A DNA stretch of 64,000 nucleotides from JADCRZ01 sp037718865. Its GTDB lineage: Bacteria > Bacteroidota > Bacteroidia > Chitinophagales > Chitinophagaceae. The first letter of the stretch is position 1, and each line of letters starts with the position of its first letter. The position numbers and the translations under genes were made by a program. The notes beneath the pieces were generated by a model. The model had not been told where the DNA came from. It did no database searches and worked only from the letters and a program-made list of their open reading frames with translations. The DNA lies in assembly GCA_037718865.1 (NCBI GenBank), contig JBBJMP010000030.1:3348-67347 (forward strand), read 5' to 3'. This document shows, in pieces, positions 44,427 through 53,950 of the stretch.

Positions 44427-45923
44427 ATGGGTATAATAAAGAAACAAAGTATCAAATCATCCATTTTCATTTTTATTGGTTTTGCAATAGGTGGTTTGAA
44501 TATGCTTGTATTATTTCCCAGATTTCTTACCCAGGATGAATTAGGCCTTACCAGGGCTATGATTGAAATTTCATTAACACTTTCAACACTTTGTACACTC
44601 GGATCCGTAAGTGTTATCTACAAATTTTTTCCTTATTACAATGCCTACCTGGAAGAGAAAAAAAATGACCTTCCGCTGGTGACGGCCGCAGTGTGCCTGA
44701 TCGGATTTTTACTAGTATTGCTGGCCGGTTTTATATTTAAGGACCTGATCATACGTAAGTTGGGCAAATCGCCGGGCTTCGCCGCTTATTTTTACACGGT
44801 GTATCCGTTCACGTTATTCCTTTTACTGTTTACCTGGCTGGAAGCCTTTTCCTGGAGCTTTAAGAGAACAGTCATAACCAGCTTTTTAAGGGAGACCGGC
44901 GTCAGAGTAGTCAGTACTCTGTTGATCTTATTATACGGGTTTCATATTATTTCCATTAAAGGTTTTATAAACCTGTTTAGCTTATTACACCTTATCCCGG
45001 CCTTGCTGCTGTTATTTATACTGCTGTATACAAGCAACTGGCGATTTTATATTACTTCGGTCAGCTCAGTCACCAAACGTCTTAAATCCAGAATGATCTC
45101 GTTTGGCATGTTTGTGTTTGTCTCTCATTTTTTGAATGTATTGTCAAAAACGAATGATACCATCCTTATCATTGGGTTGCGGGGACTGGCAGATACGGGT
45201 GTGTTTGCCATAGCCAGTTATATTATTGCAGTTATGGAAATACCACAAAGGAGTCTCGGTGCTATCAGTACACCCGTTCTGTCAGAGGCCTGGAAAAATT
45301 ATGACCTGAAAAATATCGAGCTGGTATACAAGAAAAGCGTAGCCAACCTGCTGGTAATCGGGCTGATTCTATTCGGACTTATTATCTTAAACGTTCACAA
45401 CGTGACAGGCTTCCTCGGAAAAAATTATGAGCAAGTTGAATTAATCGTGCTGATCATGGGGATCGCTAAAATCCTGGATCTGGGAACGGGCATTAACAGC
45501 CTTATTATCGGAACATCGAACCACTGGAAGTTCGACTTCTATACAAACATTATTTATACACTGATGTCGCTGCCCTTAAATTTTTTCCTCATCAAACATT
45601 TTGGATTGAAGGGTGTGGCTTTTGCATCTCTTATCTCATTGACAATTTATAACGCTATACGTTTTTCCTTTCTTTATTTTAAATTCGGGTTTCAGCCTTA
45701 TACTATCAAAAGCTTACTCGCCATCCTGCTTGCAGCGGTCAACTTTTATTTAATATATCTTATCCCCCGCTTCCCGAATGTATTTATCGATACATTTATC
45801 AGGAGCCTGGTGCTGATGATAACATTCGTACCCCTTATTTACATCCTCAACATCGCACCCGATCTTAACAGCATTGTCATAAACGTGAAAAACCAGTTAT
45901 TTAACAGAACAAGACAGAGATAG
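44427..45923 (+). CDS. Polysaccharide flippase, Wzx/MATE-like (oligosaccharide flippase family)
   Basis: 498 residues with about 12-14 membrane helices, the usual size for a Wzx-type protein. The first helix IFIFIGFAIGGLNMLVLFPR is followed by FLTQDELGLTRAMIEISLTL, the typical 'G---LA--I' start of the family. Later helices include FVFVSHFLNVLSKTNDTILI and MSLPLNFFLIKHFGLKGVAF. It likely turns undecaprenyl-linked repeat units to the periplasmic side. No Wzy polymerase or WaaL ligase is recognised in the window, so polymerisation genes must be elsewhere or unrecognised. Confidence 0.88.
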   Translation: MGIIKKQSIKSSIFIFIGFAIGGLNMLVLFPRFLTQDELGLTRAMIEISLTLSTLCTLGSVSVIYKFFPYYNAYLEEKKNDLPLVTAAVCLIGFLLVLLAGFIFKDLIIRKLGKSPGFAAYFYTVYPFTLFLLLFTWLEAFSWSFKRTVITSFLRETGVRVVSTLLILLYGFHIISIKGFINLFSLLHLIPALLLLFILLYTSNWRFYITSVSSVTKRLKSRMISFGMFVFVSHFLNVLSKTNDTILIIGLRGLADTGVFAIASYIIAVMEIPQRSLGAISTPVLSEAWKNYDLKNIELVYKKSVANLLVIGLILFGLIILNVHNVTGFLGKNYEQVELIVLIMGIAKILDLGTGINSLIIGTSNHWKFDFYTNIIYTLMSLPLNFFLIKHFGLKGVAFASLISLTIYNAIRFSFLYFKFGFQPYTIKSLLAILLAAVNFYLIYLIPRFPNVFIDTFIRSLVLMITFVPLIYILNIAPDLNSIVINVKNQLFNRTRQR

Positions 45924-45955
45924 GATAGATGAGATAAAATAGGAAACATCTCCCA
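45924..45955. repeat. Degenerate ACATCTCCCATCAC motif in a convergent gap
   Basis: The short gap between the flippase gene and mqnA contains GATGAGAT and AACATCTCCCATCAC. It is a looser relative of the CACATCTCAC units at 14.7 kb, with the ATCTCCC variant seen there. Confidence 0.4.
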
Positions 45956-46711
45956 TCACCCTTCCAGGTCAGCCATCTTTTGCAGAAATAATTGCATCCC
46001 CTTTCTTTTGGCTGTATCCAGCGTGTAGCTGATATAGGTTGTGTAGTATTCATACAGGTCGAAGAAAGGATAATCGATGTTTTTCAATACTTGTTGTAAC
46101 CGGTGTACACCAAAGCCGTTAGCAAGGTTAAAATTACGGATGAAATCTTCCGGCAACGTTTTATTGCTGATCCACGCAGCAAATACAAATGGTAAACCTG
46201 TTTGATTTTTCCAGGCTTCTCCCAGATCGTAAACATATGAGGAGATCTTTCTTTGCTCGAGCGCACGATCGCCGATTACCAAACCGGCAGTTGTTGAGCC
46301 GATATGATCGCGGAAATCTTTGCCTGCTTCAACTATTTTCGGGTTGACCTTCCAGTATTCCTTACATAACAATCTTGTCAAAACCACGGAGGTGCGGCTC
46401 TGATAATCCAGCAATAGCTTTTCCACTTTGTCCAGAGTTACCTCGCTGAACAGGCAGACAGACGCTACCGGCCCGTCTGCCCCTATGCAATAATCGGTGA
46501 TTATGTGATGTTCCTCTAGTTTTGGAATTACCACTACCGGAACAAGTCCCAAATCGATCTCATCATTGATCAGCATAGCCGCGATCCGGGATGGATAGTC
46601 AAACGTCAAATCCAAATCGTCTTTCATCATACCTTGTTCGAACCCGAAAATTAGCGGCCTGGTATTGAGATAATTAACTGCCCCCACCCTGATCTTTCTG
46701 GTTATACTCAT
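45956..46711 (-). CDS. mqnA: Chorismate dehydratase (menaquinone biosynthesis, futalosine pathway)
   Basis: 251 residues. MqnA turns chorismate into 3-enolpyruvoylbenzoate, the entry to the futalosine route to menaquinone. Two-lobed periplasmic-binding-protein fold. Seen: KIRVGAVNYLNTRPLIFGFE, DYPSRIAAMLINDEIDLGLV, VVIPKLEEHHIITDYCIGAD, SRTSVVLTRLLCKEYWKVNP, and GLVIGDRALEQ with LGEAWKNQTGLPFVFAAW. Length and motifs are normal. Other mqn genes are not adjacent, as is common in Bacteroidota. It converges on the flippase gene, marking the end of the polysaccharide locus. Confidence 0.95.
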   Translation of the reverse strand: MSITRKIRVGAVNYLNTRPLIFGFEQGMMKDDLDLTFDYPSRIAAMLINDEIDLGLVPVVVIPKLEEHHIITDYCIGADGPVASVCLFSEVTLDKVEKLLLDYQSRTSVVLTRLLCKEYWKVNPKIVEAGKDFRDHIGSTTAGLVIGDRALEQRKISSYVYDLGEAWKNQTGLPFVFAAWISNKTLPEDFIRNFNLANGFGVHRLQQVLKNIDYPFFDLYEYYTTYISYTLDTAKRKGMQLFLQKMADLEG

Positions 46712-46870
46712 TTTGCTAATGCTTACAATCCGTACAATGCGAATGTTTTAATGATTTTTCTTATCACGCCCCAGCGGCAACAACCGGTAAAACCTTCAAT
46801 CTGTGACTTTTAGTTTATTTTCGCAAATGTACACCGCCAATCAGTATTTCTATCCTCTTTAATTCTTAAC

Positions 46871-48217
46871 ATGGAACTAAATACACTAACCGCTATTTCG
46901 CCCATCGACGGACGTTATCGTAACCAGGTACACCAACTCGAAGATTATTTTTCCGAGTATGCTCTCATGAAATATCGTGTACAGGTTGAGATTGAATATT
47001 TTTTGTTCCTGGCTGATAAAAATTTTTTTGACCTCTCTGCCAGGTCAAAGACTTATCTTAAAAGTGTGAAGGAGAATTTTAGTCCGCTGGATGCACAACA
47101 AATCAAGGAAACGGAAAAGATCACCAATCACGATGTTAAAGCAGTAGAGTATTTCCTGAAGACAAAGCTCAATGAAGGCGGCGCAGAGCAGGGAAATGAA
47201 TGGATGCATTTTGGATTAACCTCACAGGACATTAACAACACTTCTGTTCCTTTAGCCTGGAAGCACGCCATCGAGTTTGAATACCTGCCTGCTATTCTTA
47301 ACCTGAACAAGCAGTTCCAGTTGCTGGCGCAGCAATGGAAAAATGTGCCCATGCTCGCGCGGACACATGGGCAACCTGCAAGTCCGACTATATTAGGTAA
47401 GGAGATAATGGTCTTCGTGGAAAGGATACAGAACCAGGTAGAACAGTTTATCAACATTCCGTTCTCAGCCAAGTTCGGTGGAGCAACGGGTAATTTTAAT
47501 GCACATCATGTTGCGTTTCCCAACAAGGATTGGATCAAGCTGGCCAACGAATTTGTTGAAGGTAAACTTGGTTTACAACGCCAGCAGTTTACCACGCAGA
47601 TCGAGCACTATGATAACCTGGCTGCGCATTTTGATACGATGAAACGGATCAACAATATATTGATCGATTTTTGCCGTGATATCTGGACATATGTATCCAT
47701 GGATTACTTCAAGCAAAAAATAAAAAGAGGTGAGATTGGTTCTTCAGCCATGCCCCACAAAGTAAATCCCATAGATTTTGAGAATGCAGAAGGAAACTTG
47801 GGTGTAGGTAATGCTTTGTTCGAGCACCTTGCCTCCAAATTACCCATCTCGCGGTTACAAAGGGATCTGACCGACTCAACGGTTCTAAGGAATATTGGAG
47901 TTCCTTTCGCCCATACCATCATTGCTATCAAATCGATCGATAAGGGCCTGGGAAAATTGGTATTGAATGAAGAAAGGCTGGAAGAAGAACTGGAAAACAA
48001 CTGGGTGGTTATCGCTGAAGCGATTCAAACCATTTTGAGAAGAGAAAATTACCCGAAGCCCTATGAGGCCTTAAAGGAACTGACAAGAGGCAAGCCCAAG
48101 ATAGACAAACAGGCCATTCATGATTTTATTGATACTTTAAAAGTTCCACCTACTGTAAAAAAAGAATTGAAAAGGATCACTCCGCATAACTATACGGGCG
48201 TTTCGGTAGATTTTTGA
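46871..48217 (+). CDS. purB: Adenylosuccinate lyase
   Basis: 448 residues. Removes fumarate from SAICAR and adenylosuccinate in purine synthesis. Seen: LTAISPIDGRYRNQVHQLED, EKITNHDVKAVEYFLKTKL, EWMHFGLTSQDINNTSVPLA, MLARTHGQPASPTILGKEIM, and the fumarase/lyase signature GSSAMPHKVNPIDFENAEGN with the catalytic serine loop. It resembles the long E. coli-like PurB group. A possible -7 box TATTTTCG lies before it. It converges on the acetyltransferase gene. Confidence 0.98.
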   Translation: MELNTLTAISPIDGRYRNQVHQLEDYFSEYALMKYRVQVEIEYFLFLADKNFFDLSARSKTYLKSVKENFSPLDAQQIKETEKITNHDVKAVEYFLKTKLNEGGAEQGNEWMHFGLTSQDINNTSVPLAWKHAIEFEYLPAILNLNKQFQLLAQQWKNVPMLARTHGQPASPTILGKEIMVFVERIQNQVEQFINIPFSAKFGGATGNFNAHHVAFPNKDWIKLANEFVEGKLGLQRQQFTTQIEHYDNLAAHFDTMKRINNILIDFCRDIWTYVSMDYFKQKIKRGEIGSSAMPHKVNPIDFENAEGNLGVGNALFEHLASKLPISRLQRDLTDSTVLRNIGVPFAHTIIAIKSIDKGLGKLVLNEERLEEELENNWVVIAEAIQTILRRENYPKPYEALKELTRGKPKIDKQAIHDFIDTLKVPPTVKKELKRITPHNYTGVSVDF

Positions 48218-48240
48218 TCTCACATTTCACATCCTCACAT
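48218..48240. repeat. CACATTTCACATCCTCAC motif in a convergent gap
   Basis: The 17-base gap and first bases of the next gene read TCTCACATTTCACATCCTCACAT, a variant of the unit at 14.7 kb. It lies just after the purB stop. Confidence 0.55.
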
Positions 48241-48780
48241 TTTGCACGAACGGGTGGTTTTGCGCCACCACAACATTTCTTTCTTCTGGTCAAACTGTTC
48301 AAAGCCATTTTTCTGCACGATCCGTATAGAAGCTAAATTATGCTTATCGGTTTCAGCCAGTATGCCATGCACATCTTCACGTTGTTCCGCCCACCTGATC
48401 AAGCCTGATACGGCTTCGGTCATATAACCCTTTCCTTGCTGGTCAGGCATAGTGCCATAACCGATCTCAATTTCACTATTTACATCCGGCTCGCCTTTAA
48501 AACCCAGCTCAGCTACAATGATGAGCTGCTTTTTTTCTACGGCTATCCAAAACGTACGGAACAGGTAATCATTTCCTTTGGCCTGTTTCATCCTTGGAAG
48601 CGTAAAAAATTCCACCATATCCTTTACTTCCTCCGCAACAACACGACCTGTATTATTTAGTCCCAGTTCATCTTCCAGCAAACTGTCTGCCTTCAAATAT
48701 TTCTTAAGCTGCAAATACGATAGTGGAATCAATTTCAAACGGTCGGTCTCCACCATGAATACATCGTCCTGCATGGTCAT
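48235..48780 (-). CDS. GNAT family N-acetyltransferase (RimJ/RimL-like)
   Basis: 181 residues. Opens with the usual VETDRLKLIPLSYLQLKKYL. The acetyl-CoA region is IGYGTMPDQQGKGYMTEAVS, then GLIRWAEQREDVHGILAETD, KHNLASIRIVQKNGFEQFD. It resembles the ribosomal-protein-alanine acetyltransferase branch, though the true acceptor is unknown. The start overlaps the stop of prfC by four bases (ATGA), so it is translated with prfC. Confidence 0.88.
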   Translation of the reverse strand: MTMQDDVFMVETDRLKLIPLSYLQLKKYLKADSLLEDELGLNNTGRVVAEEVKDMVEFFTLPRMKQAKGNDYLFRTFWIAVEKKQLIIVAELGFKGEPDVNSEIEIGYGTMPDQQGKGYMTEAVSGLIRWAEQREDVHGILAETDKHNLASIRIVQKNGFEQFDQKKEMLWWRKTTRSCKM

Positions 48781-50363
48781 TTGTGGATCTCTGAAGTAAA
48801 ATGAAACTCAATTTCCGGGTTATTAATACGCTCGGTATTCAAAAACCATTCGCTCTGGGCCAGGTACACTAAGTGCCCGTCTTTGTCTTCCGCTATATTA
48901 GCCGCCTTAAACCGGGTAAATTCCAACAATTTTTTTGGATCCTTTCCTGTGATCCAGCAGGCCTTATAAAAGGGCAGTGAGTTCAATTGTACGGAAGCGC
49001 CATACTCATGCAGCAACCGGTATTGTATCACTTCAAACTGCAGTTCTCCCACACAACCGATGATCTTTTTGTTACCGCCATACTGGGTGAACAGCTGAGC
49101 CACTCCTTCATCCGTTAATTGTAACAATCCCTTTTCCAGTTGCTTGGTCTTCATCGGGTCTTTATTGATGACTTCCTTGAAAATTTCCGGTGAGAAGGAT
49201 GGTATACCGGTGAAATAAAAATCTTCTCCTTCGGTTAAAGTATCACCGATCTTAAAGTTGCCGGTATCAAACAAACCGATCACATCCCCGGGATATGCTT
49301 CTTCAATAACATCTTTGTCTCTTGCCATAAACGTATACGGATTACTAAACCTTACTTCCTTGTCAAGCCGTACATGATGGAAATACTTATTTCTTTCAAA
49401 TTTACCCGAGCATACCCTCAGAAAGGCAATCCGGTCTCTATGTTTAGGATCGAGATTGGCGTGTATCTTAAAAACAAAGCCGCTAAATTTATCCTGGTTT
49501 ACATCAAGAACCCGTTTCGAGGTAGGGCGGCTTCTCGGTATAGGCGCAATCCGTATAAATGTGTCGAGCATTTCCTTTACACCGAAATTATTGACGGCAC
49601 TTCCAAAAAATACGGGCGCCACTTTTCCTGATGAATAATCAACTTCGTTTAATTCGCCATGCACTCCGTCGACCAATTCGACATCTTCGCGCAACATGGA
49701 GGCGTCACGATCACCCAATTTTTCATCCAGCAGCGCATCGCTTAAATCGCTTATCCTTACTACCTCCTCGCCGGTTGCCTTGGTATTGGCTGTAAATAAC
49801 AAAAGGCTTTTATCATACAGGTTATATACGCCCTTAAATTCTTTACCGCTATTAATTGGCCAGGTCATCGGGTGAAGCTGGAGGCTTAATTCTTTTTCAA
49901 TCTCTTCCAGCAGGTCGAACCGGTTTTTGCCATCCCTGTCCAGTTTATTGATGAAGACGATCACGGGTGTATCACGCATCCGGCAGACTTCCATCAGGCG
50001 ACGGGTCTGGGCTTCTACTCCGTTCACACTGTCTATCACTAAAATAACGCTATCTACTGCAGTCAGCGTGCGGTAAGTATCTTCGGCAAAGTCCTTGTGC
50101 CCCGGAGTATCCAGGAGGTTAATCAGATGGCCCTGGTATTCAAAGCTCATTACCGATGTGGCCACAGAGATACCGCGCTGTCGTTCTATTTCCATAAAAT
50201 CGCTCGTAGCATGCTTTTTTATCTTGTTGCTTTTTACTGCTCCTGCCGTTTGTATGGCGCCACCAAACAGCAGCAGCTTCTCGGTCAGCGTTGTTTTGCC
50301 CGCATCCGGGTGAGAAATGATAGCGAATGTTTTCCTTTTATTGATCTCGTTAGTGTATTTCAT
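48777..50363 (-). CDS. prfC: Peptide chain release factor 3
   Basis: 528 residues. GTPase that recycles RF1/RF2 from the ribosome after termination. G motifs: G1 ISHPDAGKTTLTEKLL, switch region IERQRGISVATSVMSF, G3 LLDTPGHKDFAEDTYRTL, G4 INKLDRDGKNRFDLLEEIE. Later domains: FVFKIHANLDPKHRDRIAFL, VIGLFDTGNFKIGDTL and GELQFEVIQYRLLHEYG. The ATG at 50363 (MKYTNEINKRKTF) is preferred over one 30 bases upstream. It forms an overlapping pair with the acetyltransferase gene. Confidence 0.97.
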   Translation of the reverse strand: MKYTNEINKRKTFAIISHPDAGKTTLTEKLLLFGGAIQTAGAVKSNKIKKHATSDFMEIERQRGISVATSVMSFEYQGHLINLLDTPGHKDFAEDTYRTLTAVDSVILVIDSVNGVEAQTRRLMEVCRMRDTPVIVFINKLDRDGKNRFDLLEEIEKELSLQLHPMTWPINSGKEFKGVYNLYDKSLLLFTANTKATGEEVVRISDLSDALLDEKLGDRDASMLREDVELVDGVHGELNEVDYSSGKVAPVFFGSAVNNFGVKEMLDTFIRIAPIPRSRPTSKRVLDVNQDKFSGFVFKIHANLDPKHRDRIAFLRVCSGKFERNKYFHHVRLDKEVRFSNPYTFMARDKDVIEEAYPGDVIGLFDTGNFKIGDTLTEGEDFYFTGIPSFSPEIFKEVINKDPMKTKQLEKGLLQLTDEGVAQLFTQYGGNKKIIGCVGELQFEVIQYRLLHEYGASVQLNSLPFYKACWITGKDPKKLLEFTRFKAANIAEDKDGHLVYLAQSEWFLNTERINNPEIEFHFTSEIHK

Positions 50364-50474
50364 ATTTTCGAGCCGCAAAGGTAGTTCATCCACCGCCGTT
50401 TACAAAAGGGTGACCAAATACGGTAAATCTATCCTGACGGGTTGCTGAGCCTTCGCAGGTCATGACGTTGCTAT

Positions 50475-51341
50475 TCAAAAAATCTTTACTCCCCAGGTTC
50501 TTTCAAATGATTGTCCCATGCCTAACACCTGTATGCCTTCTTTTTCTGCTAATTGCCGGGTGCTGTCAACGCTGTCTGCAATACCGCACCAGGGTTCGAT
50601 GCAAACAAAGTCTGCATCTTTTGCCGCCCAGATGCCCAGGTAAGGAAATCCGGTAAAATCAAGTTCCAATCCGTGGATCGTACTATCATTTTTCAGTAAA
50701 ACCCTTGAAGACGAAAGATGCTTGAACACCAGGGCATCGTCATAGAACAGGTCTTTGCTAAGCGGTAAGCGGCGGGTATTGTTCATTAATGGAACGGGCA
50801 GGGTTTCAAGTAATCCATCCGGAGAGATGGGCCATCGGCCGGCATTTTCAACCGAATCAAATTCCAGGTAATAATCACCGTAAGCGGCGCCCCTGATTAA
50901 TGGCAGTTTAAAAGCCGGATGGCCGCCTACCGAAAAAAACATTTCTCCTTCACCATAATTTTCTATAATATAAGTAACCGCCAACATATTCTGTTTAAGC
51001 GAATAATTTACCGAGAACCGGAAATCAAACGGAAATTGTTCATAAGTGACCTCGTCGGCGGCCAGTGAAAACGCGACAGACGTATCTGATTGTTCACTTA
51101 CGGCAAACACCCTGTCCCTGGCAAATCCATGCCTGCCAAGCTGGTAAGATCTTCCGTTAAAAAAAAAGCTGTTATCTTTTAAGGTGCCCACAATAGGGAA
51201 AAGAACGGGAGATTTCTTCGCCCACACCGGATCGCCGCTCCATAGGTAATCCAATCGATTGGTTTTATGAAAAAGGCTGTCAAGCTCGGCTCCTTTGGGA
51301 TTTACGGCTACACGTAATATGTCGTTTTCAATAGTAACCAT
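50475..51341 (-). CDS. Aldose 1-epimerase family protein (LacX-like)
   Basis: 288 residues, galactose mutarotase-like beta-sandwich. Seen: VNPKGAELDSLFHKTNRLDY, YLWSGDPVWAKKSPVLFPIV, GRHGFARDRVF (first conserved H), FSVGGHPAFKLPL (second conserved H) and FVCIEPWCGIADS (catalytic Glu region). The family interconverts anomers of sugars. The LacX-like branch is less studied and the preferred sugar is not known. It is a single gene between prfC and rocD. Confidence 0.9.
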   Translation of the reverse strand: MVTIENDILRVAVNPKGAELDSLFHKTNRLDYLWSGDPVWAKKSPVLFPIVGTLKDNSFFFNGRSYQLGRHGFARDRVFAVSEQSDTSVAFSLAADEVTYEQFPFDFRFSVNYSLKQNMLAVTYIIENYGEGEMFFSVGGHPAFKLPLIRGAAYGDYYLEFDSVENAGRWPISPDGLLETLPVPLMNNTRRLPLSKDLFYDDALVFKHLSSSRVLLKNDSTIHGLELDFTGFPYLGIWAAKDADFVCIEPWCGIADSVDSTRQLAEKEGIQVLGMGQSFERTWGVKIF

Positions 51342-51496
51342 TTAAAGCATTTGTTTTCAAAGTACACCTTTCAAACCATAATTTTCAGCATTCACATTTA
51401 CACATTTGCACATCTGCTCAATTATCCTTGCTACCTTCATCCCTGCACTTATGGTTTACGCGCTTGCCAGGCCATTATTAACTTTTATATTTTTTT

Positions 51497-52732
51497 ATGC
51501 CCGACATTAGAACTGTTTCCAATCATTCCCTTCATTATATAGACCTGGAAAACAAATACGGCGCGCACAATTATCATCCTTTGCCTGTTGTGCTGAGCAA
51601 AGGCAAGGGGGTATATGTATGGGATGTTGATGACAACCGTTATTATGATTTTTTGAGCGGCTATTCTGCCGTTAGCCACGGGCATTGTCATCCTGAAATT
51701 GTTGCCGCTTTGATAGAGCAGGCGCAAAAGCTTACCCTTACTTCCCGGGCTTTCCACAACGACCTGCTCGGAGAATATGAAAAATTCATCACCGCTTACT
51801 TTGGATATGATAAAGTATTGCCGATGAATACCGGCGTGGAGGCAGGTGAAACGGCCGTTAAACTGGCGAGGCGCTGGGCTTATGTAAAAAAGGGGATTAA
51901 ACCCGACAAGGCAAGGATTGTTTTTGCCGAGAATAATTTTTGGGGAAGAACAATGGCGGCCATATCTTCTTCAACCGACCCAACCAGTTTCAGGGGATTT
52001 GGCCCTTTCATGCCTGGGTTTGATATTGTTCCTTATAATGATTTGATTAAACTGGAGAAGGCTTTCCAGGATGCAAATACAGCTGCTTTTATGGTGGAAC
52101 CCATTCAGGGCGAGGCTGGAGTTGTAGTTCCGGATGAGGGTTACCTGAAAGGAGTTCGCAACTTATGTACGGAATACAATGTGTTATTCATAGCCGATGA
52201 AATACAAACCGGTTTAGGAAGAACGGGAAAACTGCTTGCCTGCGACCATGAAACTGTACGTCCGGATATACTGATTCTGGGCAAAGCGCTTAGCGGTGGA
52301 ACCATGCCGGTGAGTGCGGTGCTTTGCGATGATGACATTATGCTTAACATTAAACCGGGGGAACATGGAAGTACTTATGGAGGTAACCCACTTGCCTGCA
52401 AAGTCGCCATCAGGGCATTGCAGGTGCTTAAAGAGGAGCGTATGATTGAAAATGCCGCCAGCATGGGAAGCAGGTTAAACTCCGGTTTAAACGCGCTCTA
52501 TTCATCGCACATAAAAATTGTCAGAGGGAGAGGCCTGCTGATTGCCATTGTTATACAGCATAAGGATCCTGAAGCAGCAATGGAATTGTGTTTACGGCTG
52601 AGGGACAATGGATTGCTTGCAAAACCAACTCATGGAGACAAAATACGCTTTGCGCCTCCTTTGATCATTACCAGTGATCAGGTGGATGAATGTGTAGAAA
52701 TCATTAGAAAGAGCTTGTCTGCTTTGGACTAA
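51497..52732 (+). CDS. rocD: Ornithine aminotransferase
   Basis: 411 residues. PLP-dependent class III aminotransferase converting ornithine and 2-oxoglutarate to glutamate-semialdehyde and glutamate, in arginine/proline metabolism. Seen: ENKYGAHNYHPLPVVLSKGK (the Y-x-A-H-N-Y-x-P-L hallmark of this enzyme), LPMNTGVEAGETAVKLARRW, FIADEIQTGLGRTGKLLACD, PDILILGKALSGGTMPVSAV (Schiff-base lysine) and HGSTYGGNPLACKVAIRAL. The first ATG fits the family start. No arginine genes are beside it. Confidence 0.97.
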   Translation: MPDIRTVSNHSLHYIDLENKYGAHNYHPLPVVLSKGKGVYVWDVDDNRYYDFLSGYSAVSHGHCHPEIVAALIEQAQKLTLTSRAFHNDLLGEYEKFITAYFGYDKVLPMNTGVEAGETAVKLARRWAYVKKGIKPDKARIVFAENNFWGRTMAAISSSTDPTSFRGFGPFMPGFDIVPYNDLIKLEKAFQDANTAAFMVEPIQGEAGVVVPDEGYLKGVRNLCTEYNVLFIADEIQTGLGRTGKLLACDHETVRPDILILGKALSGGTMPVSAVLCDDDIMLNIKPGEHGSTYGGNPLACKVAIRALQVLKEERMIENAASMGSRLNSGLNALYSSHIKIVRGRGLLIAIVIQHKDPEAAMELCLRLRDNGLLAKPTHGDKIRFAPPLIITSDQVDECVEIIRKSLSALD

Positions 52733-52741
52733 CTTCGAAGC

Positions 52742-53455
52742 TTGAACGAACTTAACACCTTGAACTCCGAACACCTGGAGCATCACCTTCAAAGCTCTGA
52801 TTTCATCAGGGATATCGTTATTGGAATGTCAGACGGATTAACGGTTCCTTTTGCACTGGCTGCAGGTTTAAGCGGTGCGGTAGACTCTGTTCACCTGATC
52901 GTAATTGCTGGCACCGCTGAAATTGCAGCAGGGTCCATCGCCATGGGATTGGGAGGATACCTGGCAGGCAAAACGGAAGCAGATCACTATCATGCCGAAT
53001 TAAAACGCGAATACCGGGAAGTCGAACAAATGCCGGAACACGAACGTTCGGAAGTAAAAGCCTTTTTTGCCAATATCGGCCTGAGTGAGGAAGTGCAGGA
53101 CCAGGCAGTGGAAGAAATGATCAAAGACAAAAAACAGTGGGTTGACTTTATGATGAAGTATGAACTGGGTTTAGATAAACCAGACCAGAAACGGGCTACA
53201 AAAAGTGCTTTTAATATTGGTCTCTCTTATGTTGTTGGAGGAATCATCCCCTTAACCCCTTACTTTTTTGTGAATGAGGCGGTTGAAGGTCTGCGCATTT
53301 CAGCTGTTATCACATTAATCTGCCTGTTTGTTTTTGGTTATTTCAAAAGCAGGATCACCGGGGTAAATGCCTGGGGCGGAGCTTTCCGTGTGATGCTGAT
53401 TGGTGCGTTGGCCGCCGCCTGCGCTTTTGGTATTGCCAGGCTGATTGAAGGATGA
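52742..53455 (+). CDS. VIT1/CCC1 family transporter
   Basis: 237 residues with about five membrane helices. The family moves iron or manganese across membranes. Seen: FIRDIVIGMSDGLTVPFALA (the 'D-x-x-x-G-x-x-D-G' start), AGTAEIAAGSIAMGLGGYLA and GKTEADHYHAELKREYREVE with a metal-binding helix of Glu residues, then AFNIGLSYVVGGIIPLTPYF. The next in-frame ATG would cut off the first helix, so a TTG start at 52742 is likely. It lies nine bases after rocD and is probably co-transcribed. The metal is unknown. Confidence 0.88.
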   Translation: MNELNTLNSEHLEHHLQSSDFIRDIVIGMSDGLTVPFALAAGLSGAVDSVHLIVIAGTAEIAAGSIAMGLGGYLAGKTEADHYHAELKREYREVEQMPEHERSEVKAFFANIGLSEEVQDQAVEEMIKDKKQWVDFMMKYELGLDKPDQKRATKSAFNIGLSYVVGGIIPLTPYFFVNEAVEGLRISAVITLICLFVFGYFKSRITGVNAWGGAFRVMLIGALAAACAFGIARLIEG

Positions 53456-53513
53456 CCGAAAGACCAATCCGTTACCTGCTGCAAATAAAAATGACCTTTC
53501 ATACCCTTTGGAA

Positions 53514-53924
53514 TTAACCGGCCAATTGGTCCGGCTGGTCTTCTTTTATTTTTACATCTGGAAAAAAAGCTGTCAGCATCATTAAAACAGCCGCAAGGAT
53601 CAATACATAAAGCCCAGCTTGCTTTTCCGGGCATTCCCCTGCCCTGCAGGTGGAAACAATTATAAAATTGCGAAAACCCCATGCGATGTTAAATGCGCAA
53701 AAGAACAGATTGGCCCGTTTGGCCATTAACGAAGGCACGAGGAATAAAATAGCGGCCATTACACTCACAAACAGGTTCATTAAAGCCGGTTTACCGAAAG
53801 TGGTACCGGCCGTATTCATGCCTGTTATTACCAGATTTTTTGATGGAATAATTACCCAGGGCTGATAACAGGCGAAAACTAACAAACAAACACCGAAGAC
53901 ACCCACCCATTTACTATATTTCAT
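53514..53924 (-). CDS. Hypothetical membrane protein, 136 residues
   Basis: Four hydrophobic stretches are visible: VGVFGVCLLVFACYQPWVII, NLFVSVMAAILFLVPSLMA, FFCAFNIAWGFRNFIIV and LYVLILAAVLMMLTAFFPDV. Two cysteines (STCRAGECPE) lie in one loop. No family is recognised. It ends in a charged tail. It is on the same strand as the OmpA protein gene, whose stop is upstream of this start by reading direction (26 bases), so it may belong to the same transcript. Confidence 0.65.
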   Translation of the reverse strand: MKYSKWVGVFGVCLLVFACYQPWVIIPSKNLVITGMNTAGTTFGKPALMNLFVSVMAAILFLVPSLMAKRANLFFCAFNIAWGFRNFIIVSTCRAGECPEKQAGLYVLILAAVLMMLTAFFPDVKIKEDQPDQLAG

Positions 53925-53950
53925 AACCAGATCATTATATACTTAGCCGT

